Shown: positions 9,490-18,030 of the stretch, in pieces | Numbering within the stretch: position 1 is the first letter of the stretch | Layout: every line of letters begins with the position of its first letter | NCBI RefSeq assembly: GCF_000807775.2 | Contig: NZ_CP047385.1 | Location: forward strand, 4,712,001-4,776,000 | Direction of reading: 5' to 3' | DNA from: Pandoraea fibrosis | GTDB lineage: Bacteria; Pseudomonadota; Gammaproteobacteria; Burkholderiales; Burkholderiaceae | Length of the DNA: 64,000 nucleotides | Notes under the pieces: model-generated | Database searches by the model: none | What the model was told of the DNA's origin: nothing | What the model saw: only the letters and a program-made list of their open reading frames with translations | Translations under genes and position numbers: made by a program

Positions 9490-10365
9490 TCAGGCAACAC
9501 CCATGATTTCGCCCAGCTCGGTGACCAACCGCCCGTACTCGGGGAGCAGGCGAGTCACCTTGGGATCTCTAGGGCGCGGCAGGTCGACGCGAATGTCATG
9601 CACGACGCGTCCCGGACGGGGCGACATCACCAGCACCCGGTCTGCCATGAACACGGCTTCGTCGATGCTGTGCGTCACCAGCAGCACGCTTTGCCGGTTC
9701 GCCTGACACAGCCGCAGCAGCTCTACGTTCAGGCGGTCGCGCGTCAGGGCGTCGAGTGCACCGAATGGCTCGTCGAGCAGCAGCAGATCCGGCTGCGTGA
9801 TCAAGGCTTGTCCCAACGCCACCCGCTGCCGCATGCCGCCGGATAGTTCGTGCGGATAGCGGGTCGCGAAGTCGTCGAGACCGAGCACTTTCAGCATGCC
9901 GGGCACCCGCTCGTCGATCACATTGCGAGGTATGCCGCGTGTCTGCGCACACAAGCAAAGATTCTCGACCACGTTCAACCACGGCAACAGGTTGTATGTC
10001 TGGAATACGATGCCAACATGCGGGGACGGCGCTTTGACTTCGTTGCCGAACACCCTCACCACTCCGGACGGGTCGCATGGATACAGCCCGCCGATCAGTC
10101 GTAGCAACGTGCTCTTGCCGCAGCCGCTGGGGCCGAGCACCGCGACGAACTCGCCACGCGGCACCTCCAGCGAGAGCGGCTCCAGCGCCCGCACTCCGGC
10201 TCCCTCAAAGGTCTTTGCGACCTTACGCAGCGAAATTGCCTGCGCTGCGATCCCGTCGCCGGGCGCTGTGGCGCGCGGACGCACGGCGTCGGCCTCGGGC
10301 GAACTCATCACCTTCATCGTCAACACATCGCGCTCCTTGCGAGGAATGTGCGAGGCGTGCCTCAT
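9490..10365 (-). CDS. ABC transporter ATP-binding protein, SsuB/TauB type
   Basis: 291 residues with Walker [18 protein letters not shown]-loop FQTYNLLPW, signature [15 protein letters not shown], Walker [13 protein letters not shown] and the switch His in [15 protein letters not shown]. It energises import with the permease at 6981 and binding protein at 10869. The ATG at 10365 overlaps the stop of the preceding VOC gene (ATGA), which supports this start by translational coupling; GTG at about 10326 with AAGGAG in front is an alternative. Confidence 0.93.
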   Translation of the reverse strand: MRHASHIPRKERDVLTMKVMSSPEADAVRPRATAPGDGIAAQAISLRKVAKTFEGAGVRALEPLSLEVPRGEFVAVLGPSGCGKSTLLRLIGGLYPCDPSGVVRVFGNEVKAPSPHVGIVFQTYNLLPWLNVVENLCLCAQTRGIPRNVIDERVPGMLKVLGLDDFATRYPHELSGGMRQRVALGQALITQPDLLLLDEPFGALDALTRDRLNVELLRLCQANRQSVLLVTHSIDEAVFMADRVLVMSPRPGRVVHDIRVDLPRPRDPKVTRLLPEYGRLVTELGEIMGVA

Positions 10366-10763
10366 TTGCGCGCGCCAACCCAGCCGTTATGGGAGATGTC
10401 GAACACGTTGCCGAGCGGATCCCGGAATTTCTTCTCGTAGTACAGCGATGTCTTGTCGATCGGCAGATCCATGAAGAACTCGCCACCGTTCTGCGTGATG
10501 GCGCCCGACTGCGCATCGAGGTCGTCGCACCAGAAGCCGATGTGGTGAAAGCCCACAAAGTCCTTACCTTTGTCCAGGCCTGCCGACGCGTCGTTCTTGT
10601 AGTTCAACAGCGCGAGACACACCGTGCCGTCCGTGAGATAGACCCCGCTCGCCAGAGGAGAATCGGTCTGCCCCGCAATCGTCATGCCGAACGTTTCGCA
10701 GTAGAACTTCGCTGTCTCGGCCGGGTTAGGCACGGCGAGGGCAATGTGGCGCAGCTTGGCCAT
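10362..10763 (-). CDS. VOC-family protein (glyoxalase/bleomycin-resistance fold)
   Basis: 133 residues from the ATG at 10763, which has AGGAG in front. Single-domain VOC protein: LRHIALAVPNPAETAKFYCE, FVGFHHIGFWCDDLDAQ and KFRDPLGNVFDISHNGW. Metal-ligand positions (His in LRHIA, His in FHHIG) are present; the final acidic ligand position is occupied by Asp in VFDIS. It could be a glyoxalase, an isomerase or a small dioxygenase. The stop overlaps the start of the ABC ATPase gene, so the two are translationally coupled. Confidence 0.85.
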   Translation of the reverse strand: MAKLRHIALAVPNPAETAKFYCETFGMTIAGQTDSPLASGVYLTDGTVCLALLNYKNDASAGLDKGKDFVGFHHIGFWCDDLDAQSGAITQNGGEFFMDLPIDKTSLYYEKKFRDPLGNVFDISHNGWVGARK

Positions 10764-10868
10764 GGTTGTGCTCCTGTCTGTCGTTTGTGGTTGTTTGGGA
10801 AAACGGGCTTCATGAGGGCTGAAGTGCTTCAGTCGAGCCAAATCCTTCAACACCGGTTCATCAGCGAG

Positions 10869-11864
10869 TCAGTCAACGAACGCGTCTGTATAGATGTCCT
10901 CGCTCTTGACCTTGCCCCCCAGCCTGAACGCGCTGTCGATAAAAGCCGCCGTCTTGTTCATGCGCTCCGGCGACATCCAGCCGAGCTGCTTCTTCGACGC
11001 AGTCTTGTCGACGATCAGGTCGGCCGTCTCCGACACTTGCTGGGCAAGCACGTCTCGATCGAGCATGGGGTATTGCTTCACGATGATGTCGACCGTCTCT
11101 TTCTGGTGTGCCACCAGATAGTCGTAGCCCTTGTAGGTCGCTTGCACGAACTTGCGAACCATCTCGGGGTCCTTCCTGATCAGCTCGTCAGAGGTAACGA
11201 CGCCGTTGCCGTAGATGTCCAGCCCATAGTCGGCATACTCGATGGCGCGAAGGGTCAGCTTCGCCTGACGCGCATCTTTCTGAATCACCGCGCGGTTCGA
11301 GCCGCGCCAGCATTCGGCGAGATCGATGCGGCCCTGAATGAGCGACAGATCCACCACAGAGGGGTCCATCTGCACAAGACGGAGATAGTCGCGCGGCAAC
11401 TTGTTCTTTTCGAGCCATGCCGGTGCAATGTTCTGCACCGGGGACCCCGCGCCGCCGCCAAGGCGCTTGCCCGCCAAATCCTTCAGCGACGTGGCTTTGG
11501 TGTTCTCCTCCACGTAGCAGAGGCCGGCCGGCCAGCGGGTGTTGATCGCCCCCACCATGCGTGTCTGGCCACCGTTGGCTCGGTTGAGCGACACGCTCAC
11601 CGGATCGCCGTAACCAAACTGAAACGCGCCGCGATCCACCTCGTTGACGGTCCGATTGCCGCCATAACCGCGCACCGCCGTGACGTCGAGCCCCACGTCA
11701 CGATAGAACCCCTTGTCGATCGCCACCAGCACCCCAGCGGTACTGCCTTGCGGGACCCACGCCAGATTGAACGTCACGGCCTGTCCCGCCTGCGCCGCTC
11801 CGGCGGTGAACGCGACGCCCGCAACACACGCGGCCCAGTACTGAATTCGCTTGCCCCACTTCAT
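10869..11864 (-). CDS. ABC transporter substrate-binding protein, NMT1/THI5-like
   Basis: 331 residues. Signal peptide ends in AGAAQA, then VTFNLAWVPQGSTAGVLVAI, the hallmark start of NMT1-type proteins that bind pyrimidine- or aromatic-like ligands. CAGGAGACACC precedes the ATG at 11864. It is the second gene of the operon after the FAH hydrolase and pairs with the ATPase at 9490 and the permease at 6981. The FGYGDPVSVSLNRANG segment resembles the ligand-site loop of the family. Ligand unknown. Confidence 0.92.
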   Translation of the reverse strand: MKWGKRIQYWAACVAGVAFTAGAAQAGQAVTFNLAWVPQGSTAGVLVAIDKGFYRDVGLDVTAVRGYGGNRTVNEVDRGAFQFGYGDPVSVSLNRANGGQTRMVGAINTRWPAGLCYVEENTKATSLKDLAGKRLGGGAGSPVQNIAPAWLEKNKLPRDYLRLVQMDPSVVDLSLIQGRIDLAECWRGSNRAVIQKDARQAKLTLRAIEYADYGLDIYGNGVVTSDELIRKDPEMVRKFVQATYKGYDYLVAHQKETVDIIVKQYPMLDRDVLAQQVSETADLIVDKTASKKQLGWMSPERMNKTAAFIDSAFRLGGKVKSEDIYTDAFVD

Positions 11865-11927
11865 GGTGTCTCCTGTGAGATGGCTTCTTGCAGTGCACAC
11901 GAGGTTGCGGACTGACGATCGACTGGC

Positions 11928-12857
11928 TTATGCGGCAGCCACCGGATTGCGCAGCGTGCCAATGCCCGCGATGTGCGCTTCCATGACATCGCCCGGTTTG
12001 AGATAGATGCCACGCCCCATGCCCACACCGGTCGGCGTGCCGGTCGCGATCACGTCTCCCGGCTGCAACGTGAGAATCGTCGACAGATAAGCGATCTGCT
12101 CGCGCACGTTGAAGATCATCTCGGCGGTCGAGCCGTTCTGCATCACGTCTTCGTTCACCTTCAGGCGCATGTGAACGTCCTGCGGATCGGGAATCTGGTT
12201 GGCCGGCACGATCCACGGGCCGATCGGTGCGAAGGTGTCGAAGCACTTGCCGCGGAACCAGTCGAACTTGAAAGGGAAATCGGTGCGCATGTTCAGATCG
12301 CGTGCCGACACGTCGTTCACGACCGTGTAGCCCGCCACGCAATCGAGCGCGCGCTCGACGCTGATGTTGCGAGTCGTCTGACCGATCACCGCACCTAGTT
12401 CAATCTCCCAGTCGACCTGTTTGGACGCAGCGGGCATGCGCACGACATCGTTCTGGCCGATCACGGACGTATTCGGCTTCAAGAACACATAGGGTTGGCT
12501 GTCCGCCTTGGCCGCCAGCACCGTCCCCATTTCGTTCGCGTGCTCGACGAAATTCGACGCCGCACAGAACACCCGCTGCGGGCGCACCGGCGGCAGGATG
12601 TCGTTCACCCCGATCGTCAGCGGACGCATCTCGCTACGCTTCGCCTCTGCCTTCGCCGCGAATCGATCCAATTCCGGCGAAACGTCGGGCCATTGGGCAA
12701 TCAGACCGTCAACCGACAGCGCCGCCCAGGCGGGCAACGCCCCGTCGAAGACGAGACGTGCCGCGTTGGCCAGATCAAAAAGTTGTTCGCCACTGAGCAC
12801 CAGCGCCGCGCGCTCCGTCAGGCCGTTCCGGTAATTCGCCAATGCGTACCACACCAT
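11928..12857 (-). CDS. Fumarylacetoacetate hydrolase (FAH)-family protein
   Basis: 309 residues. FAH-fold motifs in order: RVFCAASNFVEHANEMG, VFLKPNTSVIGQND, DWEIELGAVIG (the E.E metal site), GYTVVNDVSARDLN, DTFAPIGPWIVPA, and GDVIATGTPTGVGMG. The family includes acylpyruvases, 2-keto-4-pentenoate hydratases and fumarylpyruvate hydrolases, all of which act after aromatic ring cleavage. I choose the ATG at 12857 (MVWYALANY), preceded by GAGGAA; an upstream ATG at 12953 would add 32 unlikely residues. First gene of the ten-gene operon. Confidence 0.9.
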   Translation of the reverse strand: MVWYALANYRNGLTERAALVLSGEQLFDLANAARLVFDGALPAWAALSVDGLIAQWPDVSPELDRFAAKAEAKRSEMRPLTIGVNDILPPVRPQRVFCAASNFVEHANEMGTVLAAKADSQPYVFLKPNTSVIGQNDVVRMPAASKQVDWEIELGAVIGQTTRNISVERALDCVAGYTVVNDVSARDLNMRTDFPFKFDWFRGKCFDTFAPIGPWIVPANQIPDPQDVHMRLKVNEDVMQNGSTAEMIFNVREQIAYLSTILTLQPGDVIATGTPTGVGMGRGIYLKPGDVMEAHIAGIGTLRNPVAAA

Positions 12858-13341
12858 TTTTTCGTTCCTCGCGATGTTGTTCGGACCACCGTGCGCGATC
12901 ACAACACCAAGGTTCGATGTCTCACGCCGCACGGTTAAATGCATGCTAGTCACATCACATATATGTGTAAACGATTTTATACATTTATAGGGTAAGCACC
13001 CATTTTTGCTGCGAAGCGGAAAAATGTTGTGGAATTACGCGATGATGGCTGACGAAGCGAGCAAGTGCGCCGACATTCGTCGTGGCGCGATGCGGCAAAC
13101 GGGGAGATAAAAGAGGGGCGACGGCCGTGGCGAGAGGCCGCGCTGCATCGGAAAACTCAACGGCATCATTGAATGGCGCACGCTGGTCGTCGAGCGAAGT
13201 GCGTTGCACCGTGTAGATGCGGCTCGGGATGAAGCGCGCGAAGAGGACTGAGCGAAGGAGAACCGGTGCCACACATGCCGATGACGTGTGGCACCTTGAG
13301 TCGCGTGTGATGTCGCGCGACCCGAACGAGCATCAAAAGGT
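12858..13341. promoter_or_regulatory. 484-base intergenic region with operon promoter and two dyads
   Basis: No convincing gene. The 12945-12990 stretch is AT-rich and should carry the promoter of the FAH-led operon; it holds the perfect 12-base palindrome CACATATATGTG (12956-12967), a plausible operator for the GntR/FCD protein encoded at the operon end. At 13265-13295 there is a perfect 10-bp inverted repeat (GGTGCCACAC / GTGTGGCACC, 11-base loop) downstream of the mctP stop; it lacks a T-run, so it may be a Rho-assisted end or a protein site. Confidence 0.45.
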
Positions 13342-14841
13342 TTAGGCGCTGCGCAGCGCCGGATGCGCCCCCTTGCCAAGCACCACGTTGGCGATCACGG
13401 CAACGACGACATTCACCGCCAAGGCGATGAGGCCGGTGTAGAGGGATATCTTGTCCCCACCGAACATAAACGTGTGTACCGGCTTGATCCCGTCTGCGAA
13501 TGCCAGCCAGCTTCCGTACACGATACCGACGGCCCAACCGCACAACAGCGCACGCGCCCCAAACCAGCTAACGAACAGGCCGAAGACCAGCGCCGGGAAT
13601 GTCTGCAAAATCCAGACACCGCCGAGCAACTGCAGATCCAATGCGAACTGGGTCGGCAGGAACAGGATGAACACCAACGCCCCGAGTTTCACGACCAGCG
13701 ACACAATCTTGGCCACTTTCGCCTCGCCTTCATGCGAAATATTCGGGTTGACGTAGGGCTTCCAGAAATTACGCGTGAACAGGTTGGACGCGCCGATGGA
13801 CATCACGGCGGCCGGCACCAACGCCCCGATGGCAATCGCGGCAAATGCAAAGCCTGCAAACCAGCTCGGGAACAGGCTGTTAAACAGTGCGGGTACGACA
13901 TCGTTGTTCGTCTGCACCTTCACGCCAGCGGCATAAGCCATGAAACCCAGCAACGCGATCAGGCCGAGCAGCACGGTGTAGGCCGGCAGGAACACGGCGT
14001 TCTTGCGAATCGTGTTCGCATCCTTCGCCGCAAAGACCCCGGTCAGCGTGTGCGGATACATGAACGCCGCCAAGGCAGAACCAAGCGCGAGCGTCGCGAA
14101 CGGCAGGAACTGTGCAGGTTGCAACGTCAACCCCGTCGCGCCGCCCTTCCTGGCAAACACGTCACGTGCCGAATCGAACACAACGCCGTAACCGCCCAGC
14201 TTCGCCGGCACGACCACCACCGCCACGAGGACGACGATGTAAATCATCAAATCCTTGACGAACGCGATCAGCGCCGGGGCGCGCAGACCGGCGGCGTAGG
14301 TGTAAAGCGCGAGGATCACGAACGCGGCCAGCAACGGAAACTCGCCCGTAAGGCCCAGCGCCTTGATCACCACTTCCATACCGATCAGTTGCAGCGCGAT
14401 GTAAGGCATCGTTGCCACGACACCCGTTAGCGCAATGGCGAACTCGAGCGGACGCGACTGATACCGGCCGAAAACGACATCCGCCGCTGTCACATGCCCG
14501 GCCTTGTGCGCTGCATGCCACAGCTTGGGCATGATCAGGAAAACAATCGGATAGACCAGAATCGTGTACGGCAGCGCGAAAAAGCCGTAGGCGCCCACGG
14601 CATAGACCAGCGCGGGCACGGCAATCACCGTGTAAGCCGTGTAGAAATCACCCCCGACAAGAAACCACGTGATCCAGGTACCGAAGTTTCGCCCTCCCAG
14701 CCCCCACTCGTCGAGGTTGGCTTTGCCTTTCGGTGCGTCGCCCGTCATCCAGCGCGAAGCCCAAAAACCCATGACGGTCACGAGGATGAAGAAAAACACG
14801 AAGACCGCCAGCGCAGTCCAGTTGATGCCCGAAGTGTCCAT
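13342..14841 (-). CDS. mctP: Sodium:solute symporter, MctP-like monocarboxylate transporter
   Basis: 499 residues with about 13 hydrophobic segments, SSS-family. GFWASRWMTGDAPKGKANLD, DEWGLGGRNFGTWITWFLVG and GGDFYTAYTVIAVPALVY match the MctP group (lactate, pyruvate, alanine and other short monocarboxylates) rather than ActP or PutP. The ATG at 14841 overlaps the stop of a DUF3311 gene (TGATG on the minus strand), the standard pairing for this transporter. The frame remains open upstream to 15072, but those residues are the DUF3311 gene read in another frame. Confidence 0.9.
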   Translation of the reverse strand: MDTSGINWTALAVFVFFFILVTVMGFWASRWMTGDAPKGKANLDEWGLGGRNFGTWITWFLVGGDFYTAYTVIAVPALVYAVGAYGFFALPYTILVYPIVFLIMPKLWHAAHKAGHVTAADVVFGRYQSRPLEFAIALTGVVATMPYIALQLIGMEVVIKALGLTGEFPLLAAFVILALYTYAAGLRAPALIAFVKDLMIYIVVLVAVVVVPAKLGGYGVVFDSARDVFARKGGATGLTLQPAQFLPFATLALGSALAAFMYPHTLTGVFAAKDANTIRKNAVFLPAYTVLLGLIALLGFMAYAAGVKVQTNNDVVPALFNSLFPSWFAGFAFAAIAIGALVPAAVMSIGASNLFTRNFWKPYVNPNISHEGEAKVAKIVSLVVKLGALVFILFLPTQFALDLQLLGGVWILQTFPALVFGLFVSWFGARALLCGWAVGIVYGSWLAFADGIKPVHTFMFGGDKISLYTGLIALAVNVVVAVIANVVLGKGAHPALRSA

Positions 14842-15020
14842 CACTCTTCCCCTTTCTTCAGACCGTTGCGGAACACTATCCAGATCAGCAACGACGTCAG
14901 CGGCACCCAGGCGAATTGATACCAGTAGAAGAAAGGAAAGCCCCAGAGCGATGGCAATTCCCGGTTGTAGAACGGGACCCACAACAAGCCGATAAACGGC
15001 AGCAATAGCAGTAACCGCAT
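14841..15020 (-). CDS. DUF3311 small membrane protein, partner of the MctP symporter
   Basis: 59 residues: MRLLLLLPFIGLLWVPFYNR at the start, then a Trp/Tyr/Phe-rich second membrane segment, ending KKGEE. Two transmembrane helices with the conserved W.PFYN and FP..YWYQ elements define DUF3311 proteins, which are encoded just ahead of SSS-family symporters and probably act as a small subunit. Its stop codon overlaps the start of mctP by two bases, so they are translationally coupled. The gene is easily missed because it is so short. Confidence 0.88.
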   Translation of the reverse strand: MRLLLLLPFIGLLWVPFYNRELPSLWGFPFFYWYQFAWVPLTSLLIWIVFRNGLKKGEE

Positions 15021-15444
15021 TTGCGTGTCTCTCCTCGCGTTTTCGTTGGATTGATGCGTATTGACTAGCCACTGATTTGCACTCTAGCCCATCGACGCAG
15101 GTTTTGCCGGGCGGGCACGGAACCCTGGAACTGCGGGGCTCGGCGGGGTTTTCGTGGCGTTGTGCGTGTTGAAACGGCAGGTCGGATCGCGTTGCAGTCG
15201 CGGTGAATTTGCCATGGCTTTTTCATGGCGAAGTTCGACGAATCGATGAGGAAATGCGCGAGGGTGGAACGGATAGCCCACGTGACAAACGCGGCGCCCG
15301 GCAACGATGCCGAACGCTTCGGATATTTCATGAAAGCCCGACATGCGTGACGGGCAGGATGACCGTAGACACGATCATCCCGTTACGCCCGGTGACGGCC
15401 ACTCGGTGTGGCGAACTCATGGCGGGATTCCCGCCATGGAGCAC
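15021..15444. other. 424-base intergenic region, promoter side of DUF3311-mctP; palindrome at 15418-15438
   Basis: I find no supported gene. The left part must contain the promoter of the DUF3311-mctP operon. At the right end, directly after the stop of the SsuA-like gene, lies the near-perfect palindrome 15418-15438 (arms CATGGCGGGA / TCCCGCCATG around one base). A hairpin there could end or stabilise the ssuA-like transcript; it has no T-run on the minus strand. Confidence 0.4.
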
Positions 15445-16428
15445 TCACCCAAGCGATGGCGGTGCCGCCTGTGCGACGTCGATACGCTTGGGCAAGAGAT
15501 TGAGTTCAAGGAACGCGTCTGCGATCTGCTGCTGCTCGGCCAGCGTCGCGCGCGTGATGCGATCGATGCCGAACTGCTGACGCGACAGTACCAACTCAAC
15601 CGCATCGCGCGGCACACCCCACAATTGCGCGTACTCGGAAGCCGCGGCCGCACGATTGGCCTCGACCCATTTGTCGACGGCATTGAGCTCTTCGATCACC
15701 ACGCGCAATACGTCCTCGTTGTGCTGCACGTAGGTGCGCGACGTGAAGAAGTACAACCGGTTCCCGACGAGGCCAGTGCCATCGGTCACGAGACGGGCGT
15801 CGAGGGACTTCTGCGCGACGGCGAGGAACGGATCCCACACCAGCCAGGCGTCGACCGAGCCGCGCTCGAACGCGGCGCGCGCGTCGGCGGGTTGCAGGAA
15901 AACCGGCGTAATGTCCTGCGGTCTCAGGCCAGCCTGTTGCAGCAGACGGACATAAAGATAGTGGGTGTTTGAGCCTTTCGTGAACGCGACACGCTTGCCC
16001 TTGAGCTGCGCGAACGCGCTGATCGGCGAGCCCTTCGGCACGAGCAGGCCTTCGCTCCTGGGCCGCTTCACGCTCTGACCGTAGTACACAAACGGCGCAC
16101 CGGCCGCGAGGGCGAACACCGGGGGCGCTTCGCCAACGTCGCCGAAATCGATCGAGCCGACGTTGAGCGCCTCCAACTGTGGTGGCCCCGACGGGAATTC
16201 GGTCCACGTCACGTGCACACCGAGCGGCGCGAGTTGCTTTTCCAACGTGCCGCGCCCCTTGAGCAACGTCAGCAGCCCTTTCTGATTGCCGATACGCAGC
16301 ACCCGGCCCCCGGAAGCGGCGCCTGTGCTCGATTGTGCGAATGTGCCCGGGGCGACGACGGCACCCGCTAGCGCGGCGGCGCCGGTCGTAAGCAAGCGGC
16401 GGCGGAAGGGGGAGAAGGAGGCGGCCAT
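15445..16428 (-). CDS. ABC substrate-binding protein, SsuA-like (aliphatic sulfonates), orphan
   Basis: 327 residues. Signal with RRRLLTTGAAALAG, then RIGNQKGLLTLLKGRGTLEK and the family block TWTEFPSGPPQLEALNVGSI, with FGDVGEAPPVFALAAGAP, all diagnostic of SsuA. It should deliver alkanesulfonates or similar to a membrane complex, but no permease or ATPase adjoins it; it may share one elsewhere. A GGAGAAGGAGG stretch precedes the ATG. Downstream is a strong palindrome; upstream, a 247-base spacer holds a nested inverted repeat. Confidence 0.9.
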   Translation of the reverse strand: MAASFSPFRRRLLTTGAAALAGAVVAPGTFAQSSTGAASGGRVLRIGNQKGLLTLLKGRGTLEKQLAPLGVHVTWTEFPSGPPQLEALNVGSIDFGDVGEAPPVFALAAGAPFVYYGQSVKRPRSEGLLVPKGSPISAFAQLKGKRVAFTKGSNTHYLYVRLLQQAGLRPQDITPVFLQPADARAAFERGSVDAWLVWDPFLAVAQKSLDARLVTDGTGLVGNRLYFFTSRTYVQHNEDVLRVVIEELNAVDKWVEANRAAAASEYAQLWGVPRDAVELVLSRQQFGIDRITRATLAEQQQIADAFLELNLLPKRIDVAQAAPPSLG

Positions 16429-16548
16429 GGAGAATCCATCGAAGTTGACAGTGTCGTCCAGACTAATCAGCCACCGCCCCGATGGGAACGAATCGCTTGT
16501 GGAATGCTTATGACGCTACGCCGAGGTGGCCGTTTTCGGACTCGATAA

Positions 16549-16620
16549 GTGCCCCATGACAATGCAGACTCGATCGGCGGGACGGTGCCTACGGATCCTC
16601 CCGCCGACGGCATGGGGCAC
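16549..16620. repeat. Nested inverted repeat, 72 bases
   Basis: Outer arms GTGCCCCATG (16549-16558) and CATGGGGCAC (16611-16620) pair perfectly; inside them CGGCGGGA (16575-16582) pairs with TCCCGCCG (16599-16606). Both stems are exact. It lies between the MBL gene stop and the SsuA-like gene start, both on the minus strand, so the transcript could fold as a terminator-like or leader structure. There is no T-run. Confidence 0.6.
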
Positions 16621-16675
16621 GCCCGGCCTAGGCCTGGCGCTTCACGCCCCGGATACCTGAAAACCCGTCACACGC

Positions 16676-17593
16676 TCAGAAGTCCCAGAGCACCGGCACC
16701 CAACGATAAGCGTCGCCGTTGCGTGCAATGCGTCCCACCGAAGGGAACGGCAGATGCGCCGCCACGAGCAACCCTCGGTTTTCCGCCAGCTCTTCGAAGA
16801 GCCCGATGCGAACGCGCGTCGACTCTTCCGGGTCGTGTTCGAAGCCGTTCTGCCAATCGGGATGATCGAAGCCGACCGGAAACATGGCGTCGCCGGCAAA
16901 GGTCAGTCGTTCGTCGCCCGAAACGATATCGACCACGCAGTGCCCCGGCGTATGGCCGCCCGTGATACGTGCGATCACGCCCGGCGCGACCTCACGTGTC
17001 TCCTCGAATACATGCAATTGCTCACGATATTCGTTATAGAAGCTTGTCGCGGTAGTACGCAGGACTGCCGGCACCGGCGTCGGCATGACGGTATGCGAGA
17101 AGTCGGGCGAGGTCCAGAACGCAACCTCGGTCGCCGACACGTGGATGCGCACATTCGGGCTTAGGCGCGCCTTGACTTCCGGGACCAGCAGCCCGCCCAC
17201 GTGGTCCATGTGCATGTGGGTCACGATGATGTCCGTGACAGACTCCAGATCGATTCCCGCCGATTGCAGTCGGCTGGGGAACTGCCCCGCGCGCGGGAAG
17301 CCCGGGAACTGCCCGCCCAGTCCGGCGTCGATGAGAATCGTCTGACTGCCGCTGCGAACCACCATCACGTTCAGCGGCCAGTCGAAAGCGTCCGGCGGCA
17401 TGCACATGCTATCCAGCCATGCCGCCAGATCGGACGGCGCGACATTGGTCGCCATGGTCGAGGTCGGCAGCGGCAACACGCCGTCGCTGATCACCATCGC
17501 ATCGATATCGCCGACGCGAAGCGCGTAACGGGAAGGCACCAGATCGACAGGGCGGTTGCCGCTGGCAAACAAGATGTTGTCTGAAGTGGGCAT
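16676..17593 (-). CDS. MBL-fold metallo-hydrolase
   Basis: 305 residues. The zinc motif HMHMDHVGGLLVPEV (HxHxDH), a downstream His in TGGHTPGHCVVD, Asp in LTFAGDAMFPVGFDH and a final His in VAAHLPFPSVG complete a dinuclear metallo-beta-lactamase site. TILIDAGLGGQFPGFPRAG precedes it. Relatives include quorum-quenching lactonases and alkylsulfatase- or glyoxalase II-like enzymes; the exact reaction is not readable. Start at 17593 has AGGAG in front. Divergent from the ECF41 sigma gene, sharing a 437-base spacer. Confidence 0.9.
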   Translation of the reverse strand: MPTSDNILFASGNRPVDLVPSRYALRVGDIDAMVISDGVLPLPTSTMATNVAPSDLAAWLDSMCMPPDAFDWPLNVMVVRSGSQTILIDAGLGGQFPGFPRAGQFPSRLQSAGIDLESVTDIIVTHMHMDHVGGLLVPEVKARLSPNVRIHVSATEVAFWTSPDFSHTVMPTPVPAVLRTTATSFYNEYREQLHVFEETREVAPGVIARITGGHTPGHCVVDIVSGDERLTFAGDAMFPVGFDHPDWQNGFEHDPEESTRVRIGLFEELAENRGLLVAAHLPFPSVGRIARNGDAYRWVPVLWDF

Positions 17594-18030
17594 CGTAAAT
17601 CTCCTGAATAATGACCAGCCGGGACGACCGGACTCTGTTTCGTGGGAGGAACTGCGTTGAAACGTCAGCGGTGCCGGACACGCGGGAACGCGGTCCAGCC
17701 GGCGTTGATGCTGTCTTGCAGCGGCCGTCGGCCATGCGAAGCACCGGAGTCGTCGACTCCCTTCGCTTACCTCGGAAAAGGCCCTCGCGTATTCGAAGGC
17801 GTTCTTCTGTCTGGTGAGGGCATCGTAGGTGCGGCTGCATACGGGCGGTAGATCTGCGGGAGGAAGCGCGCTGTTGTGCTGCGCGCACCAATACTCCGGC
17901 GACAGCGCCTCGCGCGCCGCGATCGGCGCTCGATTTGGCGAGACGACGCGACACTCGCTTGCCGACACCCAGGCGCTGCGGCAGAATGAAGCGCTTTCCA
18001 TCTCACTGCCGCTGGCGTTGGCCACGACAC
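17594..18030. promoter_or_regulatory. 437-base divergent region between MBL hydrolase and ECF41 sigma factor
   Basis: Open frames cross this region on both strands, but none has a family match or a good start. It must contain the promoters for both genes. I looked for the ECF41 promoter consensus here (TGTCACA with CGTC 16 bases on) and did not find it, so autoregulation by that route is not supported. Confidence 0.4.

Noticed and set aside
10077..11915. 612-codon open frame on the plus strand
   Set aside because: It lies antisense to ABC ATPase, VOC and binding-protein genes that have clear motifs and starts. Long antisense frames are common at this GC content.
13265..13295. Perfect inverted repeat read as a Rho-independent terminator of mctP
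   Set aside because: The stem is convincing but no T-run follows on the minus strand, so I list it only as a dyad in the spacer.
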